Source: Halobacterium zhouii (GTDB lineage: Archaea > Halobacteriota > Halobacteria > Halobacteriales > Halobacteriaceae). Taken from it: DNA of 64,000 bases. A model generated the notes under the pieces. That model worked only from the letters and a program-made list of their open reading frames with translations, searched no databases and was not told the origin of the DNA. Made by a program: the position numbers and the translations under genes. Positions within the stretch are counted from its first letter, which is position 1. Every line of letters starts with the position of its first letter. Shown one piece after another: positions 8,093 to 17,112 of this stretch. The DNA lies in the NCBI RefSeq assembly GCF_021249405.1, contig NZ_CP089593.1, forward strand, positions 868,001 to 932,000. The letters are read 5' to 3'.

Positions 8093-11017
8093 ATGTTGGG
8101 TGGAAAAGGTGGGAAGTCAGCGGTAGCAGTAACGCTCGCAGTGCTGATGATCGGTTCCGTGTTCGTCGCACCGATGGTTGGGGGGACTATCGCGGACGAA
8201 CCCGGGGCCGCCAGCGCGATGCCGAACCACGCGAACAGCTCTCAAGGGAGCATTCAAGAGGACACAGACGGGGCAAGTCAAACGAACCTCGCGGACGCGA
8301 ACGTCACGATACGCGGAAACGAGGCCAACGACACGCTCGGTGCTGAGATTGTCGGCGCCGGAGACGTCAACAACGACGGCACACCGGACGTGCTCGTCAG
8401 CGCGCCGAACGCCGACGTCTCGGGGAACAACTCCGGAGCAGTCTACCTGTTCTACGGTCCCGTGGAAGGCGGCGAGTACAACGCCAGTTCGGCTGACGTC
8501 GTCTTCACCGGCGAAGCCGCGGGGGACAACGTTGGGGCTTCGATCGCCGCCGGCGACCTGAACGGCGACAACGTCAGCGACGTCGTCATCGGCGCGCCGA
8601 ACCACTCGGTCGGCGACCCGGCGAAGACCAACGACACGAACGAAGGCGCGGCGTACGTCGTCTACGGAAACGAGAGCCTGAGCGGGATGGTGAGTCTCGC
8701 CGACAGCGACGCAAAGATCGTCGGGGAGTCCGCCAACGACGCCGCGGGCTTCTCGCTCGCAGTCGTCGACGCGGGCGGGGCCGACACGTCACGCCTGCTC
8801 GTCGGCGCGCCGTACCACGACGCCGAGGGGAACAACTCCGGAGCAGTCTACGTCCTCGGGAGCGACTCCCTCGGGTCGAACGTATCGCTGTCCAGCGCGG
8901 ACGTGAAACTGACCGGTCAGGTGCCACACGCACTGGCCGGCTACGCCGTCGGGTCCGCGGAGGACGTGAACGGCGACGGCGCGGGTGACGTGCTCGTCGG
9001 TGCACCCGGCAACAACTCAACGTTCGACACGAACGTCGTGAACGTCGAGTCCGGCGCGGCCTACGTCGTGAGCGGCGCGAACCTCGCGGACTGGTCCGGG
9101 AGTACGAGTCTCGGGAACGCGACGATGACGCTCACGGGTGAGTCCGCGGGCGACAACGCCGGAATCGCGGTCTCCACGGCGGGCGACGTGAACGGCGACG
9201 GCTACGCTGACATGCTCGTTGGCGCGCCGTTCGAGGACACCGCGGGCGACAACGCTGGCGCGGTGTACCTGGTACTCGGGGGGCAGAGCCTGCCGAGCAA
9301 CCAGTCGCTCGCGAACGCGGCGCTGAAGCTCACAGGTGCCGGTGCCGGTGACTACGCTGGCTGGGCGGTCTCCTCCGCCGGGTCCGGCGACATCACCTGT
9401 GACGGCCTCGCCGACATCATCGTCGGCGCGCCCGGCAACGACAGCGTCACGGGTCAGGACTCCGGTGCGGCGTACCTCGTCCACGGTGCCGAGAACATCT
9501 CCGGCGTCACGTCGCTCGCGGACGCGGACGAGAAGCTCTACGGCGAGTCCGCAAACGACAGCGCGGGCTACGCAGTGGCCGACGTGAACGACACGAGCGG
9601 TGACGGCCTCGAGGACGTCGCGGTCGGCGCGCCGTTCAACGACGCCAACGGCGAGAACGCCGGCGCAGCGTACATCGTCAACAGCGAGTGCCCGCCGGAG
9701 CAGGCGCCGCCGACGACGGCACAGCCAACGACCGAGCAGCCGACGACTGAGCAACCGACGACTGAGGAACCGACGACCGAGCAGCCAACGACTGAGGAAC
9801 CGACGACCGAGGAACCGACGACTGAACAGCCGACGACGAAGGAACCAAAGACGACGAAGGCACCGAAGACGACTGAGGAACCGACGACTGAACAGCCGAC
9901 CACGAAGGCACCGAAGACGACTGAGGAACCGACGACGAAGGCACCGAAGACGACTGAGGAACCGACGACTGAACAGCCGACCACGAAGGCACCGAAGACG
10001 ACTGAGGAACCGACGACTGAACAGCCGACGACGAAGGCACCGAAGACGACTGAGGAACCGACGACGAAGGCACCGAAGACGACTGAGGAACCGACGACGA
10101 AGGCACCGAAGACGACTGAGGAACCGACGACGAAGGCACCGAAGACGACTGAGGAACCGACGACGAAGGCACCGAAGACGACTGAGGAACCGACGACGAA
10201 GGCACCGAAGACGACTGAGGAACCGACGACGAAGGCACCGAAGACGACTGAGGAACCGACGACGAAGGCACCGAAGACGACTGAGGAACCGACGACGAAG
10301 GCACCGAAGACGACTGAGGAACCGACGACTGAACAGCCGACAACGACCACAACTACGACGCCAACCACGACGACTACGACGCCAACCACGACGACCACGA
10401 CGCCAACCACGACGACCACGACGCCGACCACGACGACCACGACGCCGACCACGACGACTACGACGCCGACCACGACGACTACGACGCCGACCACGACCAC
10501 GACGACAACCACGACGACGACGGCAACGACCACGCAGCCGACTACGACGACCACCAACAACGTAGCAGGTATCAGCTACATCGCCTTCTGCGTCGAGGGC
10601 GGTAACCAGACCGGGAGCGATCCGTGCCCGGCGGGAGAAAGCCTCCTCGTGAAGTTCGAGTGGAACGATAGCTCCTTCGAACCGGAAGGCGGTGACAGCA
10701 TGGGGGTCAACATCACGGACGTCGTGACTAACGGCGAGGGCGAACCAATCGCGGCGAATTGGACGTCGGAAGATACGATTAGCACCGTCGTCGTCAAGTC
10801 CAGCACCGAGGAATGCGAGTACCCCGGTGGAACGAACGGCACGGTGTACTCGTGCGGGCCGCCGCCGGGACAGAGCGCGATATCCGGAGAACCGGTCGCT
10901 GACGCATCCAGCGGAATCGGAATTCCGTTCATGGACTCCGTCGGTCTGCCGCTGTACGTCGGCCTCGTCGCGGCCGCAGGCCTCGTCGTCCGCCGTCGCG
11001 ACGAAGAGTCGAACTGA
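8093..11017 (+). CDS. FG-GAP (integrin-alpha-like beta-propeller) surface protein with Thr-rich repeat stalk
   Basis: A 974-residue exported protein. It has a signal peptide ([20 protein letters not shown], cleavage near residue 35), then seven FG-GAP repeats, each with a Ca-binding loop such as [16 protein letters not shown], which should close as a seven-bladed propeller (about 60-530). Residues about 537-823 are a low-complexity stalk of [11 protein letters not shown] units and (TTTTTTP) runs, likely O-glycosylated. A small globular domain with several cysteines follows (about 825-935), then a C-terminal hydrophobic helix ending in [10 protein letters not shown]. The tail resembles archaeosortase-type or simple membrane anchoring but lacks a PGF motif. 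Role: probable cell-surface adhesin or S-layer-associated protein. Repeat number may vary between strains. Confidence 0.85.
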   Translation: MLGGKGGKSAVAVTLAVLMIGSVFVAPMVGGTIADEPGAASAMPNHANSSQGSIQEDTDGASQTNLADANVTIRGNEANDTLGAEIVGAGDVNNDGTPDVLVSAPNADVSGNNSGAVYLFYGPVEGGEYNASSADVVFTGEAAGDNVGASIAAGDLNGDNVSDVVIGAPNHSVGDPAKTNDTNEGAAYVVYGNESLSGMVSLADSDAKIVGESANDAAGFSLAVVDAGGADTSRLLVGAPYHDAEGNNSGAVYVLGSDSLGSNVSLSSADVKLTGQVPHALAGYAVGSAEDVNGDGAGDVLVGAPGNNSTFDTNVVNVESGAAYVVSGANLADWSGSTSLGNATMTLTGESAGDNAGIAVSTAGDVNGDGYADMLVGAPFEDTAGDNAGAVYLVLGGQSLPSNQSLANAALKLTGAGAGDYAGWAVSSAGSGDITCDGLADIIVGAPGNDSVTGQDSGAAYLVHGAENISGVTSLADADEKLYGESANDSAGYAVADVNDTSGDGLEDVAVGAPFNDANGENAGAAYIVNSECPPEQAPPTTAQPTTEQPTTEQPTTEEPTTEQPTTEEPTTEEPTTEQPTTKEPKTTKAPKTTEEPTTEQPTTKAPKTTEEPTTKAPKTTEEPTTEQPTTKAPKTTEEPTTEQPTTKAPKTTEEPTTKAPKTTEEPTTKAPKTTEEPTTKAPKTTEEPTTKAPKTTEEPTTKAPKTTEEPTTKAPKTTEEPTTKAPKTTEEPTTKAPKTTEEPTTEQPTTTTTTTPTTTTTTPTTTTTTPTTTTTTPTTTTTTPTTTTTTPTTTTTTPTTTTTTTTTTTATTTQPTTTTTNNVAGISYIAFCVEGGNQTGSDPCPAGESLLVKFEWNDSSFEPEGGDSMGVNITDVVTNGEGEPIAANWTSEDTISTVVVKSSTEECEYPGGTNGTVYSCGPPPGQSAISGEPVADASSGIGIPFMDSVGLPLYVGLVAAAGLVVRRRDEESN
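9702..10560 (+). repeat. Tandem-repeat tract encoding the Thr-rich stalk
   Basis: About 860 bases of in-frame low-complexity DNA inside the FG-GAP gene. The first part (to about 10335) carries roughly 13 copies of a 33-base unit encoding [11 protein letters not shown], sometimes with an extra 15-base EQPTT insertion; the last copies are nearly identical in DNA, which points to recent expansion. The second part is a run of 21-base units encoding TTTTTTP. The complementary strand is also open over this tract because of its composition. Confidence 0.9.
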
Positions 11018-11169
11018 TAGTCGGAGCCAACGGGCCGGTTCACCGGCTTCAGGAACACCAGCACCTCTCTATTTTCGGCGAACGTCGCAGTGAGTTGCTC
11101 CTCCGGTAGCTGTGAGACGCCGCGCCAGTGAGCACTGCTCGACCCGTCACAACCAACGGAAACCCACTG

Positions 11170-11176
11170 TTATTTT
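11170..11176 (+). promoter_or_regulatory. TATA box for the amidohydrolase gene at 11202
   Basis: TTATTTT lies 26-32 bases before the chosen ATG at 11202, which supports that start over an upstream in-frame ATG at 11112. Confidence 0.5.
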
Positions 11177-11201
11177 GCCGCCTGCCAACTCATCCCAGGG
11201 C

Positions 11202-12071
11202 ATGCTCGACGACCTGCTTGACGAACCGCGCGCCATCGACACACACGCCCACCAGCCGACCGCGGAGTTCCTCGAGGACGCCGGCGGCCAGATGATGGAG
11301 GACGCCGCGAACAAGTTCGGCACCGAGATGGAGACGTGGGACTACGAGGCGATGATCGAGGAGTACCACAAGGCGGGCGTCGGGCGTTCGATTCTGCTCG
11401 GGTGGGACGCCGAGACGAACACCGGGAACCCCGCCGTGCCGAACGACTACGTCGCCGAAATCCGGGACGAGCACCCCGATTTCTTCGTCGGATTCGCGTC
11501 CGTCGACCCGCTGAAAGAGGACTGCGTCGAGGAGGCGCGCCGGGCGGTCGAAGACCTCGACCTCTCCGGGTTCAAGTTCCAGCAGATCGCGCAGGGCTTC
11601 GACCCGAGCGACCCCGAACACGAGGAACTCTGGAACACCATCGAGGACCTGGGTGTGCCCTGTGTCTTCCACGGTGGGAACTCCACACTCGGCGCAGGCT
11701 CACCCGGCGGTCGCGGACTGAAAATCAAGCACGGGAACCCGATGCTCCTCGACGACGTCGCCGCCGAGCATCCCGACCTCCAGATTCTCATCGCACACCC
11801 GGCGTTCCCGTGGGAGAAAGAGCAACTCGCCATCTGCCAGCAGAAGGGCAACGTCTACATGGACCTCTCCGGGTGGATTCCGAAGTACATCGACGACCAG
11901 GTACTCCACTACGCGGGAACCATCCTCCAGGACAAGGTGATGTTCGGCACGGACTACCCGATGATCCACCCCGGGGAGTGGCTCGAGTCCCTCGAAGAGA
12001 GTACGGATTATTCGGACGACGTCTACCGGAAACTCCTCTGGGAGAACGCCGAGGAGTTCCTGGGACTGTAG
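11202..12071 (+). CDS. Amidohydrolase family protein (ACMSD-like TIM barrel)
   Basis: A 289-residue protein of the amidohydrolase-2 type, related to 2-amino-3-carboxymuconate-6-semialdehyde decarboxylase and gamma-resorcylate decarboxylase. It opens MLDDLLDEPRAIDTHAHQP with the HxH metal motif. Further metal or catalytic positions are CVFHGGNS (His), LIAHPAFPW (His) and MFGTDYPMIHP (Asp), the family's C-terminal block. It probably decarboxylates or hydrolyses a small carboxylated substrate. It is monocistronic, ends 165 bases before the hut permease, and its substrate is unknown. Confidence 0.8.
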   Translation: MLDDLLDEPRAIDTHAHQPTAEFLEDAGGQMMEDAANKFGTEMETWDYEAMIEEYHKAGVGRSILLGWDAETNTGNPAVPNDYVAEIRDEHPDFFVGFASVDPLKEDCVEEARRAVEDLDLSGFKFQQIAQGFDPSDPEHEELWNTIEDLGVPCVFHGGNSTLGAGSPGGRGLKIKHGNPMLLDDVAAEHPDLQILIAHPAFPWEKEQLAICQQKGNVYMDLSGWIPKYIDDQVLHYAGTILQDKVMFGTDYPMIHPGEWLESLEESTDYSDDVYRKLLWENAEEFLGL

Positions 12072-12134
12072 ACCCACACGCTAGTCGTCAAGCACGCCAC
12101 GAATCCACAGTCGGCGCGTTGAACCCGGGAGGGC

Positions 12135-12144
12135 TCCTTTGTGG
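12135..12144 (+). promoter_or_regulatory. Candidate hut operator, copy 1 (TCCTTTGTGG)
   Basis: The ten bases TCCTTTGTGG lie about 70 bases upstream of the permease TATA box and recur exactly at 14365-14374 just before hutU. A binding site of the Bat-type regulator between the two genes is inferred only from this repetition. Confidence 0.3.
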
Positions 12145-12204
12145 ATTCATCTGATTCAATTTCAGTGGTTTTCACTTAAACACACCAGCGTTCGGGGGCA
12201 CTTG

Positions 12205-12211
12205 CTATAAC
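12205..12211 (+). promoter_or_regulatory. TATA box for the YjiH-type permease gene
   Basis: CTATAAC is 25-31 bases before the ATG at 12236. Two earlier ATG codons (12216, 12226 region) lie too close to the box to be the main start. Confidence 0.5.
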
Positions 12212-12235
12212 GTACATGGTAAACAATGGCATGGT

Positions 12236-13666
12236 ATGAGCACGCAGTCAGAGCAACCGACGCGGACGGTAGACGTAGAACCGGAAGCGCGCACACTCGA
12301 CGAAGTCGAGTTGAGCGAGTTCGACGCCAGACACGTACTGAAGTTCGTCGTCGCGTTCGGCATCGGCGCGTTCTTCTTCCTGTTGCCGGTGCCCTGGCAG
12401 GGCGAGATCACGGTACCGTTCGACATCGTCGTCAGCAGGATCACGGCATCGTTCCCGAACGCCGTCGGCGTCTACGCGCTGGCAATCATCGTCGCCGGTG
12501 GTCTCCTCACGACGCTCGCCGAACTCGACACCAGGGACGTCCTCGACGTCGGTGTCGACTTCTCGTACTGGGAGAGTTCCGTGGCGTTCTGGGCCCTCCG
12601 CATCGCCGGCCTGCTGCTCGCACCCGTGATGTTCTTCAAACTCGGTCCGGGCTGGCTTCACACCGCCAGCACCGGCCAGTTCATGTGGTCGACGCTCGTC
12701 TACAGCGTCGGCGTCATCATCCCCATCGGCGCCGTCTTCATCACCATCTTCGTGGAACTCGGCGGCCTGGAGTTCGTCGGCACGCTCGCTCGACCACTCA
12801 TGCGCCCACTGTTCAACCTCCCCGGGCGTGCCGCGCTCGACAGCCTCGCGTCCTGGGTCGGGTCGTACAGCGTCGGCCTGTACGTCACCCGGAACGTCTT
12901 CGAGCGCGGCGGCTACCACAAGCGTGACGTGTTCACCATCGCGACGTGTTTCTCCACGGTGAGCATCGGGTTCGTCGGCGTCGTCGCCGCGACCCTGAAC
13001 ATGCTCGAGTTGTTCCCCATCATCTTCCTGGCGTACTTCCTCTGTGTCGGTATCTGCGGCGTCATCCTCGTCCGAATTCCGCCCATCAGTGACGTGCCGA
13101 AGGAGTACATCGACGAACCCGACCCCGAACACCCCTTCGAGGGGTCCGGATTCGATTACCTTCGGTTCGCCGTCAGTGAGGCCGTCGAGAAGGCCGAAGA
13201 GGGCGAGACGTTCCTCGAGGCAGCGTGGCGCGGGTTCGTAGACGGCCTGAAACTCACGAGCCTCATCCTCGGCACCATCCTCGCGGTCGGTCTCGCGGCG
13301 ACGCTGCTCTCCGCGCACACGCCGGTATTCGACTACCTCGGTGCGCCACTCGTCCCGGTCGTTCGCGCGCTCGGCATTCCGAACGCGGAGACAGTCGCAC
13401 CCGCCACCATTGTCGGCATCACGGAGATGTACGTGCCCGTACTGCTCGTCACCGGGGCGGCTGTGAAGGCCAAATTCTTCGTCGCGGTGCTGTCGGTCTC
13501 CCAGCTCATCTTCTTCTCCAGCGTCGGCCCGATGGCGATGGACATGTTCAGCGACGTCCCCATCAGGTTCCGCGACCTCGTGCTCCTGTTCGTGATGCGG
13601 ACCATCATCCTCGTCCCCGTCATCGCCGGGATGACCCACGTCGTCGCCGCGCTCGGCCTGCTCTAA
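12236..13666 (+). CDS. YjiH/nucleoside-recognition (Gate) family membrane transporter, probable histidine-pathway permease
   Basis: A 476-residue integral membrane protein with about ten hydrophobic helices, starting after a hydrophilic N-terminal tail of about 35 residues. It has two Gate-like halves; the second contains the conserved run ITEMYVPVLLVTGAAVKAKFF. YjiH proteins are uncharacterised, but in this window the gene immediately precedes a Bat-type regulator and hutUGIH. I therefore infer import of histidine or urocanate. The gene is convergent with the regulator, overlapping it by four bases at the stops. The TCCTTTGTGG motif found 90 bases upstream recurs before hutU, suggesting shared control. 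Confidence 0.75.
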   Translation: MSTQSEQPTRTVDVEPEARTLDEVELSEFDARHVLKFVVAFGIGAFFFLLPVPWQGEITVPFDIVVSRITASFPNAVGVYALAIIVAGGLLTTLAELDTRDVLDVGVDFSYWESSVAFWALRIAGLLLAPVMFFKLGPGWLHTASTGQFMWSTLVYSVGVIIPIGAVFITIFVELGGLEFVGTLARPLMRPLFNLPGRAALDSLASWVGSYSVGLYVTRNVFERGGYHKRDVFTIATCFSTVSIGFVGVVAATLNMLELFPIIFLAYFLCVGICGVILVRIPPISDVPKEYIDEPDPEHPFEGSGFDYLRFAVSEAVEKAEEGETFLEAAWRGFVDGLKLTSLILGTILAVGLAATLLSAHTPVFDYLGAPLVPVVRALGIPNAETVAPATIVGITEMYVPVLLVTGAAVKAKFFVAVLSVSQLIFFSSVGPMAMDMFSDVPIRFRDLVLLFVMRTIILVPVIAGMTHVVAALGLL

Positions 13667-14307
13667 ACCACGCCGTGGTCGACGAGCGCACCGAGGATTT
13701 TGTTCTCGGCGCGCCGCAAGTGCTCTTCGACGGTGCGGCGGTCCAGTCCGAACGTCTCCGCGAGTTCCTCGGTCGTCGTCTCTCGGGGAATTCGGTAGTA
13801 GCCCGCGCGGTGTGCAGCCCGCAACACGTCACGCTGGCGCGCCGTCAGTGACGGCACTACGCCGTCCAGTGAGAGAATGGGGGCGTCGCGAGTGAGCGTC
13901 GTGAACTCGTGTTTCTCTGCCACCGTGACGTCGTGGTCGGCCGCGAGGTCCCGATAGACGGCTGTGAGGTTCGCTGGATCGAGAGCAAGTACTCGGCAGT
14001 GTTTCGCGCCGTTCGCGTACGTGAGTGGCGGCAACAGTAGGCAATTGTGCCGTTCGAGATACTGCTCGACGGTCTCCTCGTGGCGCTGCAGGCAGTCGCC
14101 GGTGATGACGACGCGGTCGTCCCCCTCTGCGAGCCCGTCCCGGATGCCGACCGCGTCCTCCACGCGGTCGAGCGCGCGGTCGCTGGACCCTGTGACGTGC
14201 AGGAGGTCGCAGTGATCGTTACACCACAGTTCGATGCGGGTGTCGGCGTCTCTGGTGCTGGCTGCATACGGCCCGTGGTCTTCGATGCGGAGCGTCGCCT
14301 CGTGCAT
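13663..14307 (-). CDS. Bacterio-opsin-activator (HTH-10) type transcription regulator, probable hut regulator
   Basis: A 214-residue haloarchaeal regulator. Residues 1-150 form the variable sensing domain (with [12 protein letters not shown] and [16 protein letters not shown]), and the C-terminal HTH-10 domain (about 155-214) has the signature [18 protein letters not shown] followed by the recognition region [20 protein letters not shown]. It diverges from hutU with only 86 bases between start codons and is convergent with the permease, so it most likely controls histidine use. A good TATA box lies 25-33 bases before its ATG. The effector is unknown; histidine or urocanate are the obvious candidates. 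Confidence 0.85.
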   Translation of the reverse strand: MHEATLRIEDHGPYAASTRDADTRIELWCNDHCDLLHVTGSSDRALDRVEDAVGIRDGLAEGDDRVVITGDCLQRHEETVEQYLERHNCLLLPPLTYANGAKHCRVLALDPANLTAVYRDLAADHDVTVAEKHEFTTLTRDAPILSLDGVVPSLTARQRDVLRAAHRAGYYRIPRETTTEELAETFGLDRRTVEEHLRRAENKILGALVDHGVV

Positions 14308-14330
14308 TCCCCGGCATCTCCCCCTCGCTA

Positions 14331-14339
14331 ACTTATAAA
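14331..14339 (-). promoter_or_regulatory. TATA box for the hut regulator
   Basis: On the minus strand the bases read TTTATAAGT, centred about 28 bases before the ATG at 14307, fitting a leaderless transcript. Confidence 0.55.
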
Positions 14340-14364
14340 CACTCCTCCGTACGCTGGCCTACCT

Positions 14365-14374
14365 TCCTTTGTGG
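14365..14374 (+). promoter_or_regulatory. Candidate hut operator copy 2, overlapping the hutU box A position
   Basis: TCCTTTGTGG is repeated exactly from 12135-12144 and occupies the -30 to -20 region relative to the hutU ATG at 14394, where the basal promoter should be. Unusually for this window, hutU also has a strong Shine-Dalgarno run (AAGGAGGAG, 14384-14392) two bases before its ATG. Confidence 0.35.
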
Positions 14375-14393
14375 TTCGCGACGAAGGAGGAGT

Positions 14394-16181
14394 ATGGACG
14401 ACACCGAAGCCGACTTCGAGGTGGGCGAGCCATCAGCGCAGTGGCGCGATTATCAGGGTGCGCCCACGGGCACCGACATCGAGTGCGAGGGGTGGCGACA
14501 GGAGGCCGCGCTCCGCATGCTCAACAACAACCTCGACCCAGAGGTGGCGGAGAAACCCGAGGACCTCGTCGTGTACGGTGGCACGGGGCGCGCGGCACGC
14601 TCGTGGGACGCGTACGACGGCATCCTCGAGCAACTCCGGGAACTGGGCGGCGAGGAGACGCTGCTCGTACAGTCGGGCAAACCCGTGGGAGTCTTCGAGA
14701 CGCACGAGCAGGCGCCCCGGGTACTCATCGCGAACTCGAATCTCGTCGGGAAGTGGGACAACTGGGAGCACTTCCACGAACTCGAAGCGGAGGGCCTCAT
14801 CATGTACGGCCAGATGACCGCGGGGTCGTGGGCGTACATCGGCACGCAGGGCATCATTCAGGGCACGTTCGAGACGCTGGCAGAACTCGCCGAACAGCAC
14901 TACCCGGAGAACGACGGCTTGCGCGGGAAGATCGTCTCCACCGGCGGTCTCGGCGGGATGGGCGGCGCGCAACCGCTCGCGGTGACGATGAACCACGGCG
15001 TCTGCATCGCTGCCGAGGTCGACGAGGACCGCATCGACCGGCGCATCGAGACCGGCTACTGCATGGAGAAAACCGACGACCTGGACGAGGCCATCCGGAA
15101 GGCAAAGGAGGCCGCCGAGGCCGGTGAACCGTACTCCATCGGCGTCCACGTCAACGCCGCGGACATGCTAGAGGGGATGCTGGAGCGTGGGTTCGTGCCG
15201 GACGTGGTGACGGACCAGACGAGCGCACACGACGAACTCGAGGGTTACTACCCGAGCGGGTACACTGTCCAGGAAGCCGACGAACTCCGCGAGGAGGACC
15301 CCGAGACGTACGTCGAGGAGAGCCTCGACACGATGGAGCGCCACGTCGCTGGCATCCTCGGCCTGCAGGACGAGGGCGCGGTCGCGTTCGAGTACGGCAA
15401 CAACATCCGCGGGCAGGTGCAGGACCACCGCGGCGACGTCACGACGACAGCGGGCGAGACCCACGACGCCTTCGACTACCCGGGGTTCGTTCCGGCGTTC
15501 ATCCGTCCGCTGTTCTGCCGCGGGAAGGGTCCCTTCCGCTGGGTCGCGCTCTCCGGTGACCCCGACGACATCCACCGGACGGACGAGGCCGTGAAGGAAC
15601 TGTTCCCGGAGAAAGAGGCGCTCCATCGCTGGATCGACCTCGCGCAGGAACAGGTGCAGTTCCAGGGCCTCCCCTCTCGGGTGTGCTGGCTCGGCTACCA
15701 CGCGGGAGACGATGAAGACGCGCTCACCGAGCGCGCCCGCTTCGCGCTCCGCATCAACGAACTCGTCGCAGAAGGCGAAATCGGCGCGCCCGTGGTCGTC
15801 ACCCGCGACCACCTCGACGCCGGGTCGGTCGCCAGTCCGAACCGAGAGACGGAAGCGATGAAGGACGGCTCGGACGCCGTCGCAGACTGGCCGATTCTGA
15901 ACGCACTGCTGAACTGCGCGGCGGGCGCGGACATCGTGAGTGTCCACGACGGCGGCGGCGTCGGCATCGGGAACGCGCTGCACGCGAACAACCACGTGGT
16001 CCTCGACGGGAGCGACCTCGCGGCGGAGAAGGCCCGACGCGTGTTCACGACGGACCCCGGAATGGGCGTGATTCGGCACGCCGACGCGGGCTACGAGGAA
16101 GCTATCGAGGAGGCCGCGGAGTCGGGCGTCACCGTCCCGATGGCGGAGTCGAACCGAGACACGGGGGCGGAGAACCGATGA
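14394..16181 (+). CDS. hutU: Urocanate hydratase
   Basis: A 595-residue urocanase, slightly longer than bacterial enzymes (about 555). It converts urocanate to 4-imidazolone-5-propionate with tightly bound NAD. Family blocks are visible: [18 protein letters not shown] near residue 60, [20 protein letters not shown], the glycine-rich [30 protein letters not shown], and the C-terminal [22 protein letters not shown] region. A Shine-Dalgarno sequence precedes the ATG. It is the first gene of hutU-G-I-H and its last codons overlap hutG by four bases. Confidence 0.95.
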   Translation: MDDTEADFEVGEPSAQWRDYQGAPTGTDIECEGWRQEAALRMLNNNLDPEVAEKPEDLVVYGGTGRAARSWDAYDGILEQLRELGGEETLLVQSGKPVGVFETHEQAPRVLIANSNLVGKWDNWEHFHELEAEGLIMYGQMTAGSWAYIGTQGIIQGTFETLAELAEQHYPENDGLRGKIVSTGGLGGMGGAQPLAVTMNHGVCIAAEVDEDRIDRRIETGYCMEKTDDLDEAIRKAKEAAEAGEPYSIGVHVNAADMLEGMLERGFVPDVVTDQTSAHDELEGYYPSGYTVQEADELREEDPETYVEESLDTMERHVAGILGLQDEGAVAFEYGNNIRGQVQDHRGDVTTTAGETHDAFDYPGFVPAFIRPLFCRGKGPFRWVALSGDPDDIHRTDEAVKELFPEKEALHRWIDLAQEQVQFQGLPSRVCWLGYHAGDDEDALTERARFALRINELVAEGEIGAPVVVTRDHLDAGSVASPNRETEAMKDGSDAVADWPILNALLNCAAGADIVSVHDGGGVGIGNALHANNHVVLDGSDLAAEKARRVFTTDPGMGVIRHADAGYEEAIEEAAESGVTVPMAESNRDTGAENR

Positions 16182-17095
16182 ATCTGACACCGGCGCCCGA
16201 GTGGACGGGCACGTCCGCCGACCCGAACGACGACCAGTTCGGTGACCAGGTGGAGGAAGCCGTGCTCGAAACTGCGTCGGACTACGACGCGGTGCTCGTC
16301 GGCGAACCGTACGACGGCGCCGTCATCGGCCGGAAAGGCGCCGCCGAGGGCCCGGACGAAATCCGGGAGTCGCTCGCCGGTCTGAAAACCCACCACTTCG
16401 ACGAGGGCCCGGTCACGTCGGTCGGCGACCTCGGCAACGTGGCGGGGGCCGCGGACGCCGACAGTGTGTCCGACGCACAGTCGATGTTTCAGGAGGTCGC
16501 GGAGCGTGTTCACGACCTCGGCGCGCTGCCGGTGTTCGTCGGCGGCGACAACTCGCTGTCGTACGCGAACGCCAGCCCGCTCCTCGAGCGCGGGACGCTC
16601 GGCGTCGTCAGCTTCGACGCGCACCTCGACTGCCGGGAAGTCCGCGGTGACCCCTCGAGCGGGACGCCGTACCGCCAGTTGTTCGAAGCGGGACTCGACT
16701 CGCTCGCCGTCGTCGGCGCGCGCGACTTCGAAACGTCGACTGCGTACGCGGACTACCTCGACGAGCAGGGCGGGACGGTCGTCACCGCGGAGTCGGTCGG
16801 CCGAGACCCAGACGGTGCACTCGCTGACGCGACGGCGGTGCTGGACGACGTCGACCAGCTGTACGTGAGCGTGGACATCGACGTTCTCGACGCCGCGTAT
16901 CCGGGGTCGAGCGCACCGACGCCGGGTGGTCTTCAGCCCAGAGAACTGTTCCGGCTGGTGCGCCACCTCGCCGGTGACGACAGGGTCGTCGGCTTCGAGA
17001 TAGTCGAGACCGCACCGCCACTCGACTCGAACGGACGGACTGTCGCGGCCGCCGCGCGAACGATTGCCCACTTCCTCGCGGGGTACAGCGAGTGA
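16178..17095 (+). CDS. hutG: Formimidoylglutamase (arginase/agmatinase family)
   Basis: A 305-residue ureohydrolase-fold enzyme that should hydrolyse N-formimidoyl-glutamate to glutamate and formamide. The manganese motifs are seen as [10 protein letters not shown] (DAHxD) and [15 protein letters not shown] (DxD). The first motif, normally GGDHS, reads GGDNS here, so one metal-ligand histidine is replaced by asparagine. The substrate loop [19 protein letters not shown] is present. It overlaps hutU by four bases and is followed by hutI, so pathway membership is clear even though ureohydrolase substrate specificity is hard to read from sequence. Confidence 0.9.
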   Translation: MNLTPAPEWTGTSADPNDDQFGDQVEEAVLETASDYDAVLVGEPYDGAVIGRKGAAEGPDEIRESLAGLKTHHFDEGPVTSVGDLGNVAGAADADSVSDAQSMFQEVAERVHDLGALPVFVGGDNSLSYANASPLLERGTLGVVSFDAHLDCREVRGDPSSGTPYRQLFEAGLDSLAVVGARDFETSTAYADYLDEQGGTVVTAESVGRDPDGALADATAVLDDVDQLYVSVDIDVLDAAYPGSSAPTPGGLQPRELFRLVRHLAGDDRVVGFEIVETAPPLDSNGRTVAAAARTIAHFLAGYSE

Positions 17096-17112
17096 CCTTC
17101 CCACAATCTACG

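Noticed and set aside
9838..10335. Regular repeats considered as a CRISPR array
   Set aside because: Units are contiguous, without unique spacers, in frame, and encode the Thr/Pro/Lys stalk.
9568..10560. Open frame on the minus strand rich in Val/Gly/Phe
   Set aside because: It is the complement of the Thr-rich repeat tract and has no independent start signals or family features.
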